The notes under the pieces: model-generated | The model's input: the letters and a program-made list of their open reading frames with translations, nothing else | Databases searched by the model: none | Told to the model about the DNA's origin: nothing | Program-made: the position numbers and the translations under genes | Shown here: positions 27,601 through 39,868 of the stretch, piece after piece | How the letters are laid out: each line of letters opens with the position of its first letter | How positions within the stretch are numbered: position 1 is the first letter of the stretch | Source: Brugia malayi | Lineage: Eukaryota; Nematoda; Chromadorea; Rhabditida; Onchocercidae | Assembly (NCBI RefSeq): GCF_000002995.4 | Contig: NW_025062475.1 | Location: 11,102,187 to 11,166,186, forward strand | Direction of reading: 5' to 3' | Length of the DNA: 64,000 nucleotides

Positions 27601-27967
27601 TAAAGTTTGTTAAAACTATAAGCAGTAAAAATAATACTTGGAGAAAATTAAAGAACAAATACTGCATTTCATCTGTTATCATTTCTCATAAATGATTATA
27701 TCATTTATCATCTTTTAATCTACTGTCATCTCTCATAAGTGATATCCTCTCTTCTAATCCATTTTATTCTTACTTTTTACCAAATTAATATTATCAAAGT
27801 ATTGATTCTGTCCAATCGTTACATTTCTTTTCTTTTTTTTTCTCTTTTTTATAATTATTCATTAATTAATCATACCACAAAGGTTAGATTCATTAATTAA
27901 AATTAAAATGAAATTAAATTTTCATGGAATGTAATCATCAAATAAAGCATAACTATCAAATATAGCA

Positions 27968-28071
27968 TTGAATAGAATAAAGAATAGAAATAGGAATAGA
28001 ATAGGAAAGAATAGAAATAGAATAGAATAGAAAAGAATAGAAATAGAATAGAATAGAAATAGAATAGAATG
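27968..28071. repeat. Small TAGAA/TAGAAA/TAGGAA array
   Basis: A 100-bp second locus of the same pentamer/hexamer repeat, 640 bp beyond the large array, with additional TAGGAA and AAAGAATA variants. Confidence 0.85.
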
Positions 28072-29174
28072 AAGCCATATGTGCTAACAAACAGAATTGA
28101 TGAAATAAAACCGAAACGATTAATGTCCACCAGCAAAAATTTGCTATAAATGTATTGTTTGTGAGTGTATAGACATGCATGACATGGCTTTAATCACAAT
28201 CATCACATTTGCATATATTAGAATGCTGTGAAGAACATAAAATGTAAAATTAGATGCAATTTGAAAAGCAGAAAAAAGAAAAACGAAGATAAAATTAGAG
28301 GTTTTGAATGGAAATGAATGGAATGATTCTCTCAAAGAGTTAATTTCATTTTTCTCTCTCATTTTTTTTTTTTTTAAACCTAATAACAAGTAGTAGAGTA
28401 GAAAATTTTTTGAAATTAAATTTTCAATAATTGTGTTATCGTTATTTTTCCGGATTAGTTGAGAAAAAATTCAGAATTTCTAACAAATTGAATATGGTTA
28501 AAAAAAAAAAAAAAAATACACACAGATACACACACAAAAGATTTTGAAATCCTCCTAAACATTCATTTTAAATTTTTCATTTTTACTTTAAATAAACTTT
28601 TTGGTTTTTAAAAGCAAATTTCACATTTATTGTATGTATCAATCAAAGAAAAACGAATAATTTTACATAGAACTGACTAATTCAAACTAAATTTCAATGT
28701 TTTTTTTTTTCTTTTGTTTTACTATGCTTTATTTCATTTTTTTTTTTTATTTTTTAAAATCATTTTTATAAAAATTAAATTATTATGATTAGCATATGGT
28801 GTCAAAAAGATGAATTGTGCAAGGATTGAACAGATGGCAGTACTTAGCAAAATTCCCAATTCAGTATAATTTTTAATTCGGTTTGAATTGCAATTTCTAG
28901 TCGTTTAGTTTTAACATATTTTCCAGTTTTGTAAGATTTTCAAATTTCAATAGTAAAATGTATTTGTCAAATAGTCAGTCACATTTTGCATTGTTTGTTA
29001 AATTTGAAAATTTCATTTCCACTTTTTTTTTTTTTTTTTGATTTTATATTTGTATGCAGTACGATTGCTCTAATATTTAAAGCATTGTCAGCACAGAATG
29101 AAAATCTAACTACTGTTGACAATAAAATTGAAGTTGTAATCCGAATTAGAACTGAAATTGTCAATATTGACTAA

Positions 29175-29205
<31 letters not shown>

Positions 29206-30267
29206 ATGATCAATTTTGCAATAAAAGTTTAAAAATTTCCAATAGAAAATTTTGTTTTCTTCTGTTTCAGTAAATTTCAACAAAGGATTGAAATCCCAAA
29301 TGAATTTTAAAAAAATTTTTCTTTTATGACATTTGTTGAAGGCATTTTCAAGCGTCATTCACTGGTTATTTTCATGTCAAACAATGTTACATCGTTTTCA
29401 TTTCTGGAATTTCTGGAATTACAACTAATTCTCTTCAAATTAAATCCGGAAATTTGCATAGAGGAAGAGTTTATTGAATTCATTCATTAAGCACTAAATT
29501 TCAAAAAAAAAAAAAAAAAATTAATTATAATTATCACTTCAAAGATTACATGATGGAATCTAATCACAAATATAATTGCATTATAGTATATAACATTTGA
29601 AATGAGCAAATTTATTTTAACTCACATTTTTTTAAAATTTATTTTTTAAAGCTTTCGTGACTAACTTCTTGATGTCATCAAATTTTTTATGCTTTTTTTT
29701 TTTTTTTTTTTTTTTGCAATATCATAAAAACGATATTATTGTTAGAATTGAAATATTTATAACTAATTTTTCCTCCTTCTTTTTTTCTTTTCTTTAAAAG
29801 AAATAATTCAAAATATTTCAATGATATATGTAATAGTTATTTCCAAATTTCTAAATAATGAAATTATTCATTTTTATATTTTTATTTCATTCCATTAACA
29901 ACAATATAATTTGAAATTTCGACTTTTGATTCATTTTTAATTACTAATATTACTTAGCATCTATCTATCAATGAATTCTTAATGAAATCATTTCTTCCTT
30001 AATTCTTTAATGATTCAATCATATCAAATCTGCTAATTTCACATCCAAATATTTTTTTTTAATTTCCTCTCAACTTTTCATCTTATTTTTTCTAACTTTT
30101 TTTTTCCCTTTCCTTTCTTTTCTTCCCTACCTTATACAATCTTTTGCCTTAGCGATAAAACTTTTTTTTTTTTATGAATGAGTTTTATGTTAATTAATTT
30201 GTTTCCAAGCCTATAAGATATATTTAACGAATGCAAAAGGACATTCATTCATATCTTTTTTTCTTTC

Positions 30268-30301
30268 CCTCTCCCTCTCTCTCTCTCTCTCCCTTTCTTT
30301 C
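30268..30301. repeat. (CT)n microsatellite
   Basis: CCCTCTCCCTCTCT-type tract in the gene-free region. Confidence 0.8.
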
Positions 30302-30484
30302 TTTTTTTTTTCTTGTCATTACTATAGTTAATAAATTCATAGTTTCCCATTTCATTTGTACCTCTATCGTATTTATAATTTTATGCGCAAAGTGAATTAT
30401 TTGTTAACGTTCGTTTTTTTTTTCTTTTCTTTTTTTTTTTTCAAGGTTATTTAATAGTTAATTGAAATATAAGTATTTTTGGTA

Positions 30485-30515
<31 letters not shown>

Positions 30516-30572
30516 GGTTTTATGAAGTTATGACAATTTTCAAAAGTTAAAAATTTTTAAAAAATGATTTTT

Positions 30573-30605
<33 letters not shown>
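30573..30605. repeat. poly(T) run of about 33 nt
   Basis: One of the longest homopolymer runs in the window, in the gene-free region. Confidence 0.9.
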
Positions 30606-30610
<5 letters not shown>

Positions 30611-32940
30611 ATCATTCCAAGAAATAGCAGAAAGTTTTTTTATTTTCAAAAAAAAAAAAAAAGGGAAAATATAACAGTTTTTGCGGAAAAATATAGTTCA
30701 ATTATTGGTTTTTGTAGATAAATATAGATCGATAAATAAATTTTTTTAGAAAAAAATTCTTTTTCAAATTTATCAAATTTGAAATGATACAAATTTATTT
30801 CCCATAATTTCGAATAACATTTGAGCTCTAAAAAAAAAAAAAATTTTTTTTGGTGATAATTTAGTAATCTTCATAACTTTATCATTATAGTACCATCATA
30901 ACTTTATCATTTATCATTATAGTTGATTGATAAGAGTTGGTTGATTTTAATTTATTATTATTATTATTTTAAAAAAAGGTTAAAACATTTTCTACATATT
31001 CTTCTTATAGCATTTCCCGAATTATTTGTAAACCAGAAATGATAAGCTAATTTGTTAAGTGGACATTTCAAAAGAATAAACTCTATAAATATTATCATTT
31101 AAAATAATTAATTATGCCATATTTATCTGACAAATTAGCATATTCTCTACATGATCAATTTTAATATATTATTACTAATAAAAAATTTGCATTTGAATAT
31201 TTGAAATTTGTAAGAGAAATTTTATATCATTAAAAAGATCCCTATTATATGAAAGTGAAATGATGAAGCGATAACTAATTAGGTTTCAGTTACATTTCAG
31301 TAATAATTTTTCATTACATTATATTCTCATATATTATCTTCATGGTGTCTAATTTAATCATTATTATCTTTATAAGAAACTATAGCATCGTCTCTTTCCT
31401 ACTTAAATATCTCTTGCATAATTAATCCGCTAAAGATGATGATGATGACATGATGAAAAAAAAAAAAAAGAAAGAAAGTACATCCGTTTGACTGAAAGTA
31501 ACATTTCTGTCATTTGTGATTAGTTAATAATTGCCATTGCAAGCTTTAAAAAAAAAAGAGAAAAGAAAAACTAGAAAATGTAAAGTAACATCCATTATTT
31601 GGGATTTATTCTGACTCAGTTAATCCGTAAAAAAATTAAAACTAAAATGAAAAATAATGAAAATGTTGCGGAATACATTAATTGCATTTTGTTATTTCAC
31701 ATCGATTGGTAAATTTTTTTTTTAAAAAAAAAAAAAAAAAACAGTTATGCGTGCGTTCAATAAAAAAAGCAAAAGAAAAAAAAAAGGTTTTACAAAAGTA
31801 GAAAATAAAAAATAAAAAAAAAAATTCATTTAAAGTTAAATTTATTTAAAAAAAAAAAAGAATTAATGTAGCAAAATTATCACTCTTTAATTATTATTAT
31901 TTTAAAATATATTGAAATGCTTATGCTCAAATCATCAGTGAAAATTTCTTTTTTTTTTTTTATCTTACCTTATTTATTTTATTTATTTTTTTTTTTGATT
32001 TAGTGCGAAATTTTTAGTTTTGAAAATAACTGGTACTACCGGTGGTGGCTATGAATGATTGCAATGTGATCAATGATGTCGCCAAATTTGCGTCATATAT
32101 CAGGTAATATCATATTTCAGGTAATACATGAAGTGCTTAAAATTTTTCATTTCATATTTTGTCGAAGAGAAATGTAATTTTGTGTTATATTAAAATTAAT
32201 AATTCAAATGTTTGCAATTTGTAAAGTTATGTTAAAATTTTGTTTATGATTTAATGAATGAATAAATTTAGTTTTGATTTGAATGTTAAATATACAACTG
32301 AAAGTTTTTTAATTTCTTAAATTTTGTTTGCTAGAAAAATATGAATAAAAAAAAGTTAAAAGATTGAATTATACATTAACATTTCCAAATGAATTAGTAA
32401 TTGTGAATAATTGAGATAGAAACGATAGTTTAAATGATGAAAGTGAAATTTTTTACAAACAGAAGAAAAAATATAATATAAAATAGATAGGTGACGTAAC
32501 GTAAGTGTAATACGTGATATGGAAAAAAATTATTTTACACAATTTTATTTGTATTTTTGGTTAGAAATTAAATAATAAATAAAATAACAAATTTCATTTT
32601 CTTTTTTACTTTTCCTTTTTTTAACAATAAAATTATTAATGTTAATTTTATCAAATTTCATTTTTTTTTTCTCGTTATTGTGATAGTTTACCATATTATC
32701 AAACAATTTTTTTAGTTTAATTTCTGATCACTGATATTTTAACCTTTCATTTATTTCTTTCCTTTTTTTTTCAATCTTTCATCTAATTGAATCGATTATT
32801 AGTCTTTTTCATCTATTACCTCTAGCAAAAATCTTTTTTTTTTTGCTTTAAAATAGAAATGAAAAAGAAATAATATAAAAATGATAAAGTTGAGAAGTTG
32901 TAAAAAGGAAATGAAAAGCAATATTTTTTTTTCTTTTTTT

Positions 32941-32977
32941 CTTTCTCCCTCCCTCCCTCTCTCTCTCTCTCTCTCTT
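32941..32977. repeat. (CT)n microsatellite
   Basis: CTCCCTCCCTCCCTCTCT-type pyrimidine tract; its minus-strand reading gives an artefactual KREREREGGRE frame. Confidence 0.85.
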
Positions 32978-33165
32978 TATCTTTGTTTTGTTCTTTTTTT
33001 TTTTTTGTTTTATTTTATATGATAAAAGAAAGAAATTCACATAAAATGCTAATGAATTAGTCGTTAATGAGCAATAAATTGTATATAACACAATAATGCG
33101 CTTTTGCTATTAATTAATATTCAACGGTTGAAATGTTTTTGATACGATTGAATGATAACAATAAA

Positions 33166-33202
33166 AGAGAGAAAGGGAGAGAGAGAGGGAGAGAGAGAGG
33201 GA
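33166..33202. repeat. (GA)n microsatellite
   Basis: AGAGAGAAAGGGAGAGAGAGAG-like purine tract. It is followed at 33246-33285 by CATCAC/CAT triplets. Confidence 0.8.
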
Positions 33203-33245
33203 AATGAAGCATTAATGAGAGAATTGCTTTATGGGACATTTTAAC

Positions 33246-33285
33246 ATCACCATCACCATCACCATCATCATCATCATTATCATAA
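33246..33285. repeat. (CATCAC)/(CAT) trinucleotide repeat
   Basis: Thirteen CAT/CAC triplets in the gene-free region. Confidence 0.85.
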
Positions 33286-35573
33286 ACACTTATGCAAAAG
33301 TAACCCTCCAGTAATGATCTGCTAATTAAGTTCCATTCTATACTCTCTAAATAGTGGAATTCATTAATTCACTCACATTCATTAATTATGTCTCTTTTAT
33401 TCACTCCGATATATGTCATTTATGATTGTAATTCAATTCAAAATTGTTAAAAATGCTAAATAGAAACATTTTCAATTATAAATATTATTTAGAATTAAAA
33501 AGTAAAAATTAATAATCTTTTTTCTTCATAAATTTTTCTCATATAATTGCTATATAGTAGGAAAGTAAATTTAATCTAAATTGAAAAAAAATTATTAATA
33601 TTAAATGATTAGTAGAAAATTGTTAAAATTGATCTAAATTGAGTAATTGAATAAAAAGACTAATAATTTAAATCATATTCTATATATATATTAACTATTA
33701 TAAAATATACTATTTATGCTAAAAATACACAACAAACATGATAAATTTTTCATTCAAATAAAGATAAAAAAAAAAAAAAAAAAAGAAATTACTGTAAGAT
33801 TTTCTTCCTTATATGAATAAAAAAATATTTATACATTTAATAAAATATTTGAATTAATTTATGAATTTTTACCAATTCTTCTCATTACGAACCAATAAGG
33901 AAATAATTAGATAAACTTAGAAAAATCAATAATTAAAGATGCAATTATTAATTAGAATTATAGGAATGCATTGCAAATTTCAGTATTACTTACACCTTAT
34001 GACAATAATATTTGCAATGCTTTACTGCTTTAGGCTTAGTATCTAAGCAACGGAATGTCAGAAAAGTAAAAGTGCAAAAAAAAGACCTAAAAATAAGACA
34101 AACAAAAGTAATATATTTTTATTACTTTTAACAGTTTCTAATCCTTCTTGAATATCATAAACGATCGATTGTGCAATGCATTTTAATTTTTTGATTTAAG
34201 TTTTTTTTTTTTTTTTTTTTTTTTTGTTAAAAATTAATGATTTAAAAGCTTAATTAAATAGAAAGGAAAAAAAAAAGCCTACCTTGTTTAACTTTTAATC
34301 AGAAATAAATTCACTGAAAAAGTTTAATTAAACCATTTGTCATGCACAAAAAAAAAAAAAAAACTATTTGTGTTTTTCTTGAATTTTTTTTTTTCAATTT
34401 TTAAAAAATAATCCGAGTTTGATAGGAATTAATCAGTAAGAAATGTCAAAATAACGATTGAAATTCAACTTTCTTTTTTTTAAAAAAAAAGTTTGCATTG
34501 TATTGATTCAAAAAGTTTCCATTTCCTTTAAAGTTAATTAAATTTTTTTCCATTTTTTGAATTAGTGTATTTTCTAATTAAATCTAAATAAAAATTTATT
34601 TATTTATCGATGAATGAATTTATTCTGATATAATTTAGACTAAAACGATTGTTGGCAAATGAAAATCATGCATAAAATTAATAAATAAATTTAAAGCTTT
34701 TATATTTAAATACAATTGCATTGGAAAAAGTAAACAATGTTGATATTTGTTTATCGAATTCAGTTAGAATTTACAGATTACATTATATTTCTTTTCAGGT
34801 ACAAAATCTACAAAATTCAAATATTTGTTTTTACTCTTCCAATAAGATAGATCTATCCTACTTATAATAAAAATTTAAATTTTGCAAAATCAATTCTTTG
34901 ACCTTTTTAAATCTCACAATTCTTTGAAATTTGAACCAATGAAAATAACACTTTTTAGTTTGCTCCATTCTTTTCCATTTTACCAATTATCATTTTAAAA
35001 TTGTAAAAATTGCAGTGTGAACTAATAAAAATGTCAATATGATTCGATTAATTTTTCGGTTAAAATGTTTTTTGTTTCTTCAAATTACATTTTTTTTCTT
35101 TTGCCTTTTTTTTTACATATAAATGAAATAACAACAAAGAAAAATGGATGAATGTGATGAAAAATTAGCCAACATTTGATCAATTTTATAAAAAGTTGAT
35201 TAATTTAATTAATTAAAATTTAAAATAGGAAAAAAAAAGAGATTTTCTAATTTATTCCATAAGCGAAATAAATCTTTTGATATGAAAAGAGAGAGAGAGA
35301 GAGATAAGCCTAAAATAATTATTACTAACCATCAATAGTCTAATACCTATGAATTATAATTGAGCGAAACAGTTGGAAGCAAATACCGATTATAATGAAT
35401 AAATTATAAATGCTTTTTTCTTTTTTCTTTTTTTAATTTTCTTGGTAATCCGCCTGTATACAGCAATTTGAGTCAGTCAGTTCGCTCATTTTATGAATTT
35501 AATTTTGCTAATTAATATTAATGATAAGCATCTTTCTCTCTTTCCTCTTAGACAAAAAAAAGTCTTTCTTTTG

Positions 35574-35611
35574 CTCTCTTTCTCCCTCTCTCTCCCTCTC
35601 TCTCTCTTTTT
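35574..35611. repeat. (CT)n microsatellite
   Basis: CTCTTTCTCCCTCTCTCTCC-like tract. A similar one with CTAT units lies at 35879-35935. Confidence 0.85.
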
Positions 35612-35878
35612 CATGAGAGAAATTTCGTTATTCATTGTAACATTGTTTTTCTTTTTTTTTTTTTTTTTTTCATGCAAATTTCCAAAAGATGAAGAATTTC
35701 TCGTCTTTTATCATTAATATATTATTGATATTGAAAACTGCCACACTATAATTCTTCTATTTGCGAAACATTTAAATATTTCAAATATCTTAGTTAATTA
35801 GTCGTTAATTGAATCTATTGGAAATTATCCATAATAGTTTTCAGTTTATCTCATTCTCAACCTCATTAACTCTTTTCT

Positions 35879-35893
35879 TCTTTCTCTCCTCCA

Positions 35894-35930
<37 letters not shown>

Positions 35931-35935
35931 CCCTT
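35879..35935. repeat. (CT)n / (CTAT)n microsatellite
   Basis: CT dinucleotides grading into CTAT tetramers and CTCCCTCCC. Confidence 0.85.
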
Positions 35936-36018
35936 CTTTTTGCTTACTCTTCTTCAAACTCAAATATCAGTTTTAATTTGATATACATATATTAGCATCA
36001 TCATCATCATCATCGTCA

Positions 36019-36101
36019 CAATAATAATAATAATAAATAATAAATAATAATAATAACAATAATAATAATAATAATAATAATAAATAATAAGTAATAATAG
36101 C

Positions 36102-36133
<32 letters not shown>

Positions 36134-36177
36134 GTAATAATAATAATAAATAACAATAATAGTAATAATAATAATAA

Positions 36178-36210
<33 letters not shown>
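36019..36210. repeat. (TAA)n microsatellite array with AGTAA and CAATAA variants
   Basis: About 190 bp of TAA triplets interrupted by single-base slips, preceded by five CAT triplets. Tyr/Leu/Ile homopolymer frames on the minus strand are artefacts. Confidence 0.9.
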
Positions 36211-36211
<1 letters not shown>

Positions 36212-36440
36212 TAGTATATCAACTGAAATATAAGGAAAGAAGGAGCAATTAGCTGTTGCTGCATAATTATACAAATTATAATTAACAGTGATAAATTGTG
36301 TATAATTTAATGATAGCACTTATAAGAGTGATAAATAATATATAAATGATCTCATTTAGTATTTTATATACATATTTTGCATGTTTTAATTGATATGATA
36401 TGTGTGTATAGTGAAAAGAAGTATCTATACACATGCATAC

Positions 36441-36471
36441 ATGCATGCATGCATCATTTGCATGCATGCAT
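36441..36471. repeat. ATGC repeat forming a perfect hairpin
   Basis: Two 13-nt ATGC-repeat arms (36441-36453 and 36459-36471) are exact reverse complements around a 5-nt TCATT loop. Confidence 0.75.
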
Positions 36472-36678
36472 GTGGGTAATTGCATAGCTTTAGGCAACAT
36501 TTAATTAAGTTACCACCTTTTAAATCAGCCTCAATTCACCGATTTTGCCTTTATAGCTGCCATACATATATGCACAACGATTAATAGTGCTAATTATTCA
36601 TTTACTGCCTTTTAGCACTATTCCGCCTCTTCTCATCCACTTTCAGTACACAAATGCGCAAATAGACAAACAGACAGA

Positions 36679-36723
36679 CACATACATACACACACATACA
36701 TACATACACATACATACATAAAC
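36679..36723. repeat. (CATA)n / (CA)n microsatellite
   Basis: ACACATACATACACACACAT-type tract in the gene-free region. Confidence 0.8.
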
Positions 36724-36832
36724 ATTGTGTTGCTTCCTCCTTAATCAGTTTAGCTGGAGCATTTTTATGATCAGTTCATCAAGGCCTTGTTCCTTCTTTT
36801 CATTTCTTGTCACGCCTTTCACATATACTGTC

Positions 36833-36835
<3 letters not shown>

Positions 36836-36876
<41 letters not shown>

Positions 36877-36879
36877 GAG
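36836..36879. repeat. (GA)n microsatellite
   Basis: Twenty or so GA units with a single GGGA interruption. Confidence 0.9.
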
Positions 36880-39251
36880 CACTTTGATTGATGTGATGAT
36901 AATTGATAAGTGGTTGAAAATTACATCAATTACATTTACAGCAACTAAATAACTAATTGCCTGCTCAATTTTTGCTCAAGTTTAATTTAATTTGATTTAA
37001 TTCAATTCATTTTGTTTCCTCACAAAATCTATTTCTCAGTTTTGCTCCGTTTTTATTTCATTTCAATTCACTTAATTCAATTTAATGTTTAATTGATTTT
37101 TTTATTATCATTTGTTAAAAAGAAAAAGAAAAACACAAAAGAAAAAAAGAAAAACAGAAAAGAAAAGAAATAAAAAAACGAAGTAATGTTGCCTATATAT
37201 TTAAATTCATTTATGTAAAATTTAATCAAATTAAATTTTAGCATCATTTTGCATCAGTCAAATATTCTTCCAATATTGAATTTCTTTTTTGAATTCATTT
37301 TTTCTTTTCCTTTTTTTTTTTTTTGAACTCAAATATACCATTTTTTTCATTCTTTCTTTTTTGTTTTATTTTTTGTTAGTATATAAAATATATTAAAATT
37401 TTTCGATTCGTTAATAGTGGCGGTAAAGTGAATAATTTTTTTATCAAGTTTGCATGTTGAAAGAGAATGAAAGGAAGAAAGAAACTGTAAAAGAATAAAT
37501 AAAAATTTCACTCATTAAATCACGCAACATTTATATTTGAAATAAATAAAATAAAAGTGGAAAGAATGAAATTTTGTTTCAAACTAATAAAATAATTTAA
37601 AATAAAGATTAGACAAAATTTAATTTAATTTAACAAATGACACATTATAGGGCGCATTGTTCTTTACTATTTCTTTCTAACAAATTATCAGTTAAATGAT
37701 TCAATTTTTTTTTTAGCTGAAGAGCTAAAAAAAATAGCTTATTTAAATGTTAGTTTGTTGATAAACAAATAACTTAATCGAAATATTTAATATTTTGTTT
37801 TATAATAATATTATAATATTAAATGAGAAATAATTACTTTTTACAGCTTCGAATTTCATTATTAAAATCTCTGTTAATTACTACCGTAAAGTTATATTCT
37901 GAATATCTGTTGTTAACCGTATTTGGTGACTGTATCGAATGTAAATTTTAATCCAAATTTAATAAATTGTTTTTTTATATCTGAAATGAAATAATTAACT
38001 GATTGAGTTAATGTAGAGGGAAATAAATATTAACGTAAACCCCAAAATAGAGTTACAAATACTTTTGCATTATATAAAAGTTATTGACAATTGTTTTAAG
38101 TAAAACTTTCTTATTAATTGCAAGATTTAACATTAAGTTAAGGAGTCAAATAGGAATAATGATCAACTAATTAATTATTATTAATTGGTGTTTATTATTA
38201 TTAATGTTATTAGTATTAATAATTAAGTAGTAATAAATAAATTGACTTGTTAATTAACTAATAATAATATTTAAAGTTCAAAAAATTTAATGAAGTACGA
38301 TTAAGTATTATAATTAAGTAATGACGTCTCAAAAATCCTTTCACTCGAATTATTTAAAAATTATTTTATGGAATAAATTACTTCATATTCTATTTTCATT
38401 CATTTCATTATTTCATTCTTTTCTTATTTTATTTTATCATTTTTTTCAAACTTTGTCAAATTACAATGATTAATGATAGTGGCAATGATTGATAACAATA
38501 ATAGCAATTGTTTATATCATTGATAAAAATAATAATGACTGAAGCATGATTTATGATGCGAATAAATGATCCGTCATTTTTTACGATTGAAATGAAATTT
38601 TCATCTTATCAAATAGCTAAATGATTCTCATTCTTTGTCAAAAAATGCAGATGCGACTAGTTGATAAACAATTTTCTTTTGTGCTGTAAAACAATTTATC
38701 TTTCAAAATTTTTTGATTTAGTTCAATTGCATTTTAATATGTTTTTTTTTTTTTCTTTCTTTTTTTTCTTGCAAATTTAATTTGAAATTTTCTATGAGAA
38801 AAAAAAAAAAATTCTAAGATATGTATGGAAAATGGAAATGAAAATGAAAATAGGGAAAGAAAAGATACGGAAGACGGACTGTATGGCTTACTGTGTCATA
38901 CAGAATTCATAAAATGCTAATTATTGACAAACAATTTTTGATAAACAATCTTTTTTGTGCTATAAAATAATTTATTCTAAAAATTTTTTGATTTAATTCA
39001 ATTCTATTTATTATGTAACTAAACTAAAGAAAGAAAAAACTAAATAATTGCAAATGTGTTTAAAAATATTTGCAATTATTGTTAATCATTCGATTTTCAT
39101 TTTAATTTTCTAAAAAAAAAAAAGTTTTTTTTTTTCTTTTTCTATTTTTAATGCTTATTTTTTTTGCACTTTTTTTTCTTAGTAAATCACAAATTAAAAT
39201 TTAAATTTGATGTGATTTATTGAAGATTCTTGCAAATTTACTGATAATTGC

Positions 39252-39301
39252 AGAGAAAGAGAGAGAGAGTGGGAGGGACAGAGGGAGAGAGAGAGAGAGA
39301 A
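39252..39301. repeat. (GA)n microsatellite
   Basis: GA tract interrupted by TGGGAGGGACAGAGGG, about 0.6 kb upstream of the homeobox gene. Confidence 0.85.
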
Positions 39302-39503
39302 ATTGTTCGTATGTCATTTGAAGAATTAATGACTGATAAAATTTTAAGTTTATACTTACTTTAAGGCCTAGCAAATGCTTTCTTTTATTCATAACCTCTC
39401 ATTATGATAATTCTATGATGGCAATCCTTGTTACAAATTTAAAAAAAAAAAAACATAGGCTTTTCTATGGCAAAACATACATTCTAATTTATTAAATATA
39501 GGA

Positions 39504-39569
39504 TTACACATACACGCACATACACACATACACATACATATACACATACATACATACACATACACATAA
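39504..39569. repeat. (CATA)n / (CACA)n microsatellite
   Basis: ACATACACGCACATACACAC-type tract about 300 bp upstream of the homeobox start. Confidence 0.85.
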
Positions 39570-39868
39570 ATAGTTTATATTTTCAATCAGACATATAAGT
39601 TAGTTGCAGATAAGATTAATTATAGTATGATTTGTCTCTATGATCAAGTTTTCTTAAGGTTAAGGCCATTTCAAATTTTTAATTTCAATATTTATTAAGA
39701 TGCTTGTTATGATTTATTTTGGTCCATTTTTGGAAATTTTTAATAAACTCAATCATTTTTCCATTTCAAAAATTCTTTTATAATTTTAAATTTAAAAAAG
39801 ATCATTTTAATATGATTGAAATTTCATTATTCTTTGATATTTGCATTTTAAAATTTTGTTGTAAAAAA

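Larger units (their letters stand above)
23155..39868. other. Large intergenic region between divergent ina-1 and homeobox genes
   Basis: No gene could be supported in these 16.7 kb. Open frames are low-complexity (VCVC, FYSI, YYYY) or AT-run artefacts. The first part, about 23900-25400, is visibly richer in G/C and sequence complexity than the rest and contains the G-quadruplex motif and inverted repeats listed separately. The remainder is AT-rich DNA with poly-T/poly-A runs of up to about 33 nt (e.g. near 30573-30605) and numerous microsatellites. The divergent arrangement means it probably carries the promoters of both flanking genes. Confidence 0.7.

Noticed and set aside
28986..29174. 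62-codon plus-strand frame
   Set aside because: Runs through a poly-T tract, no domain, no splice context.
32492..32499. TGACGTAA as a CRE/bZIP site
   Set aside because: A single 8-bp match in a large gene-free region is not evidence of function.
34028..34042. TTTAGGCTTAG as telomeric repeat
   Set aside because: Only a partial double occurrence of TTAGGC-like sequence, with no tandem array.
35960..36319. 119-codon Leu/Tyr/Ile-rich frame
   Set aside because: Product of the TAA microsatellite.
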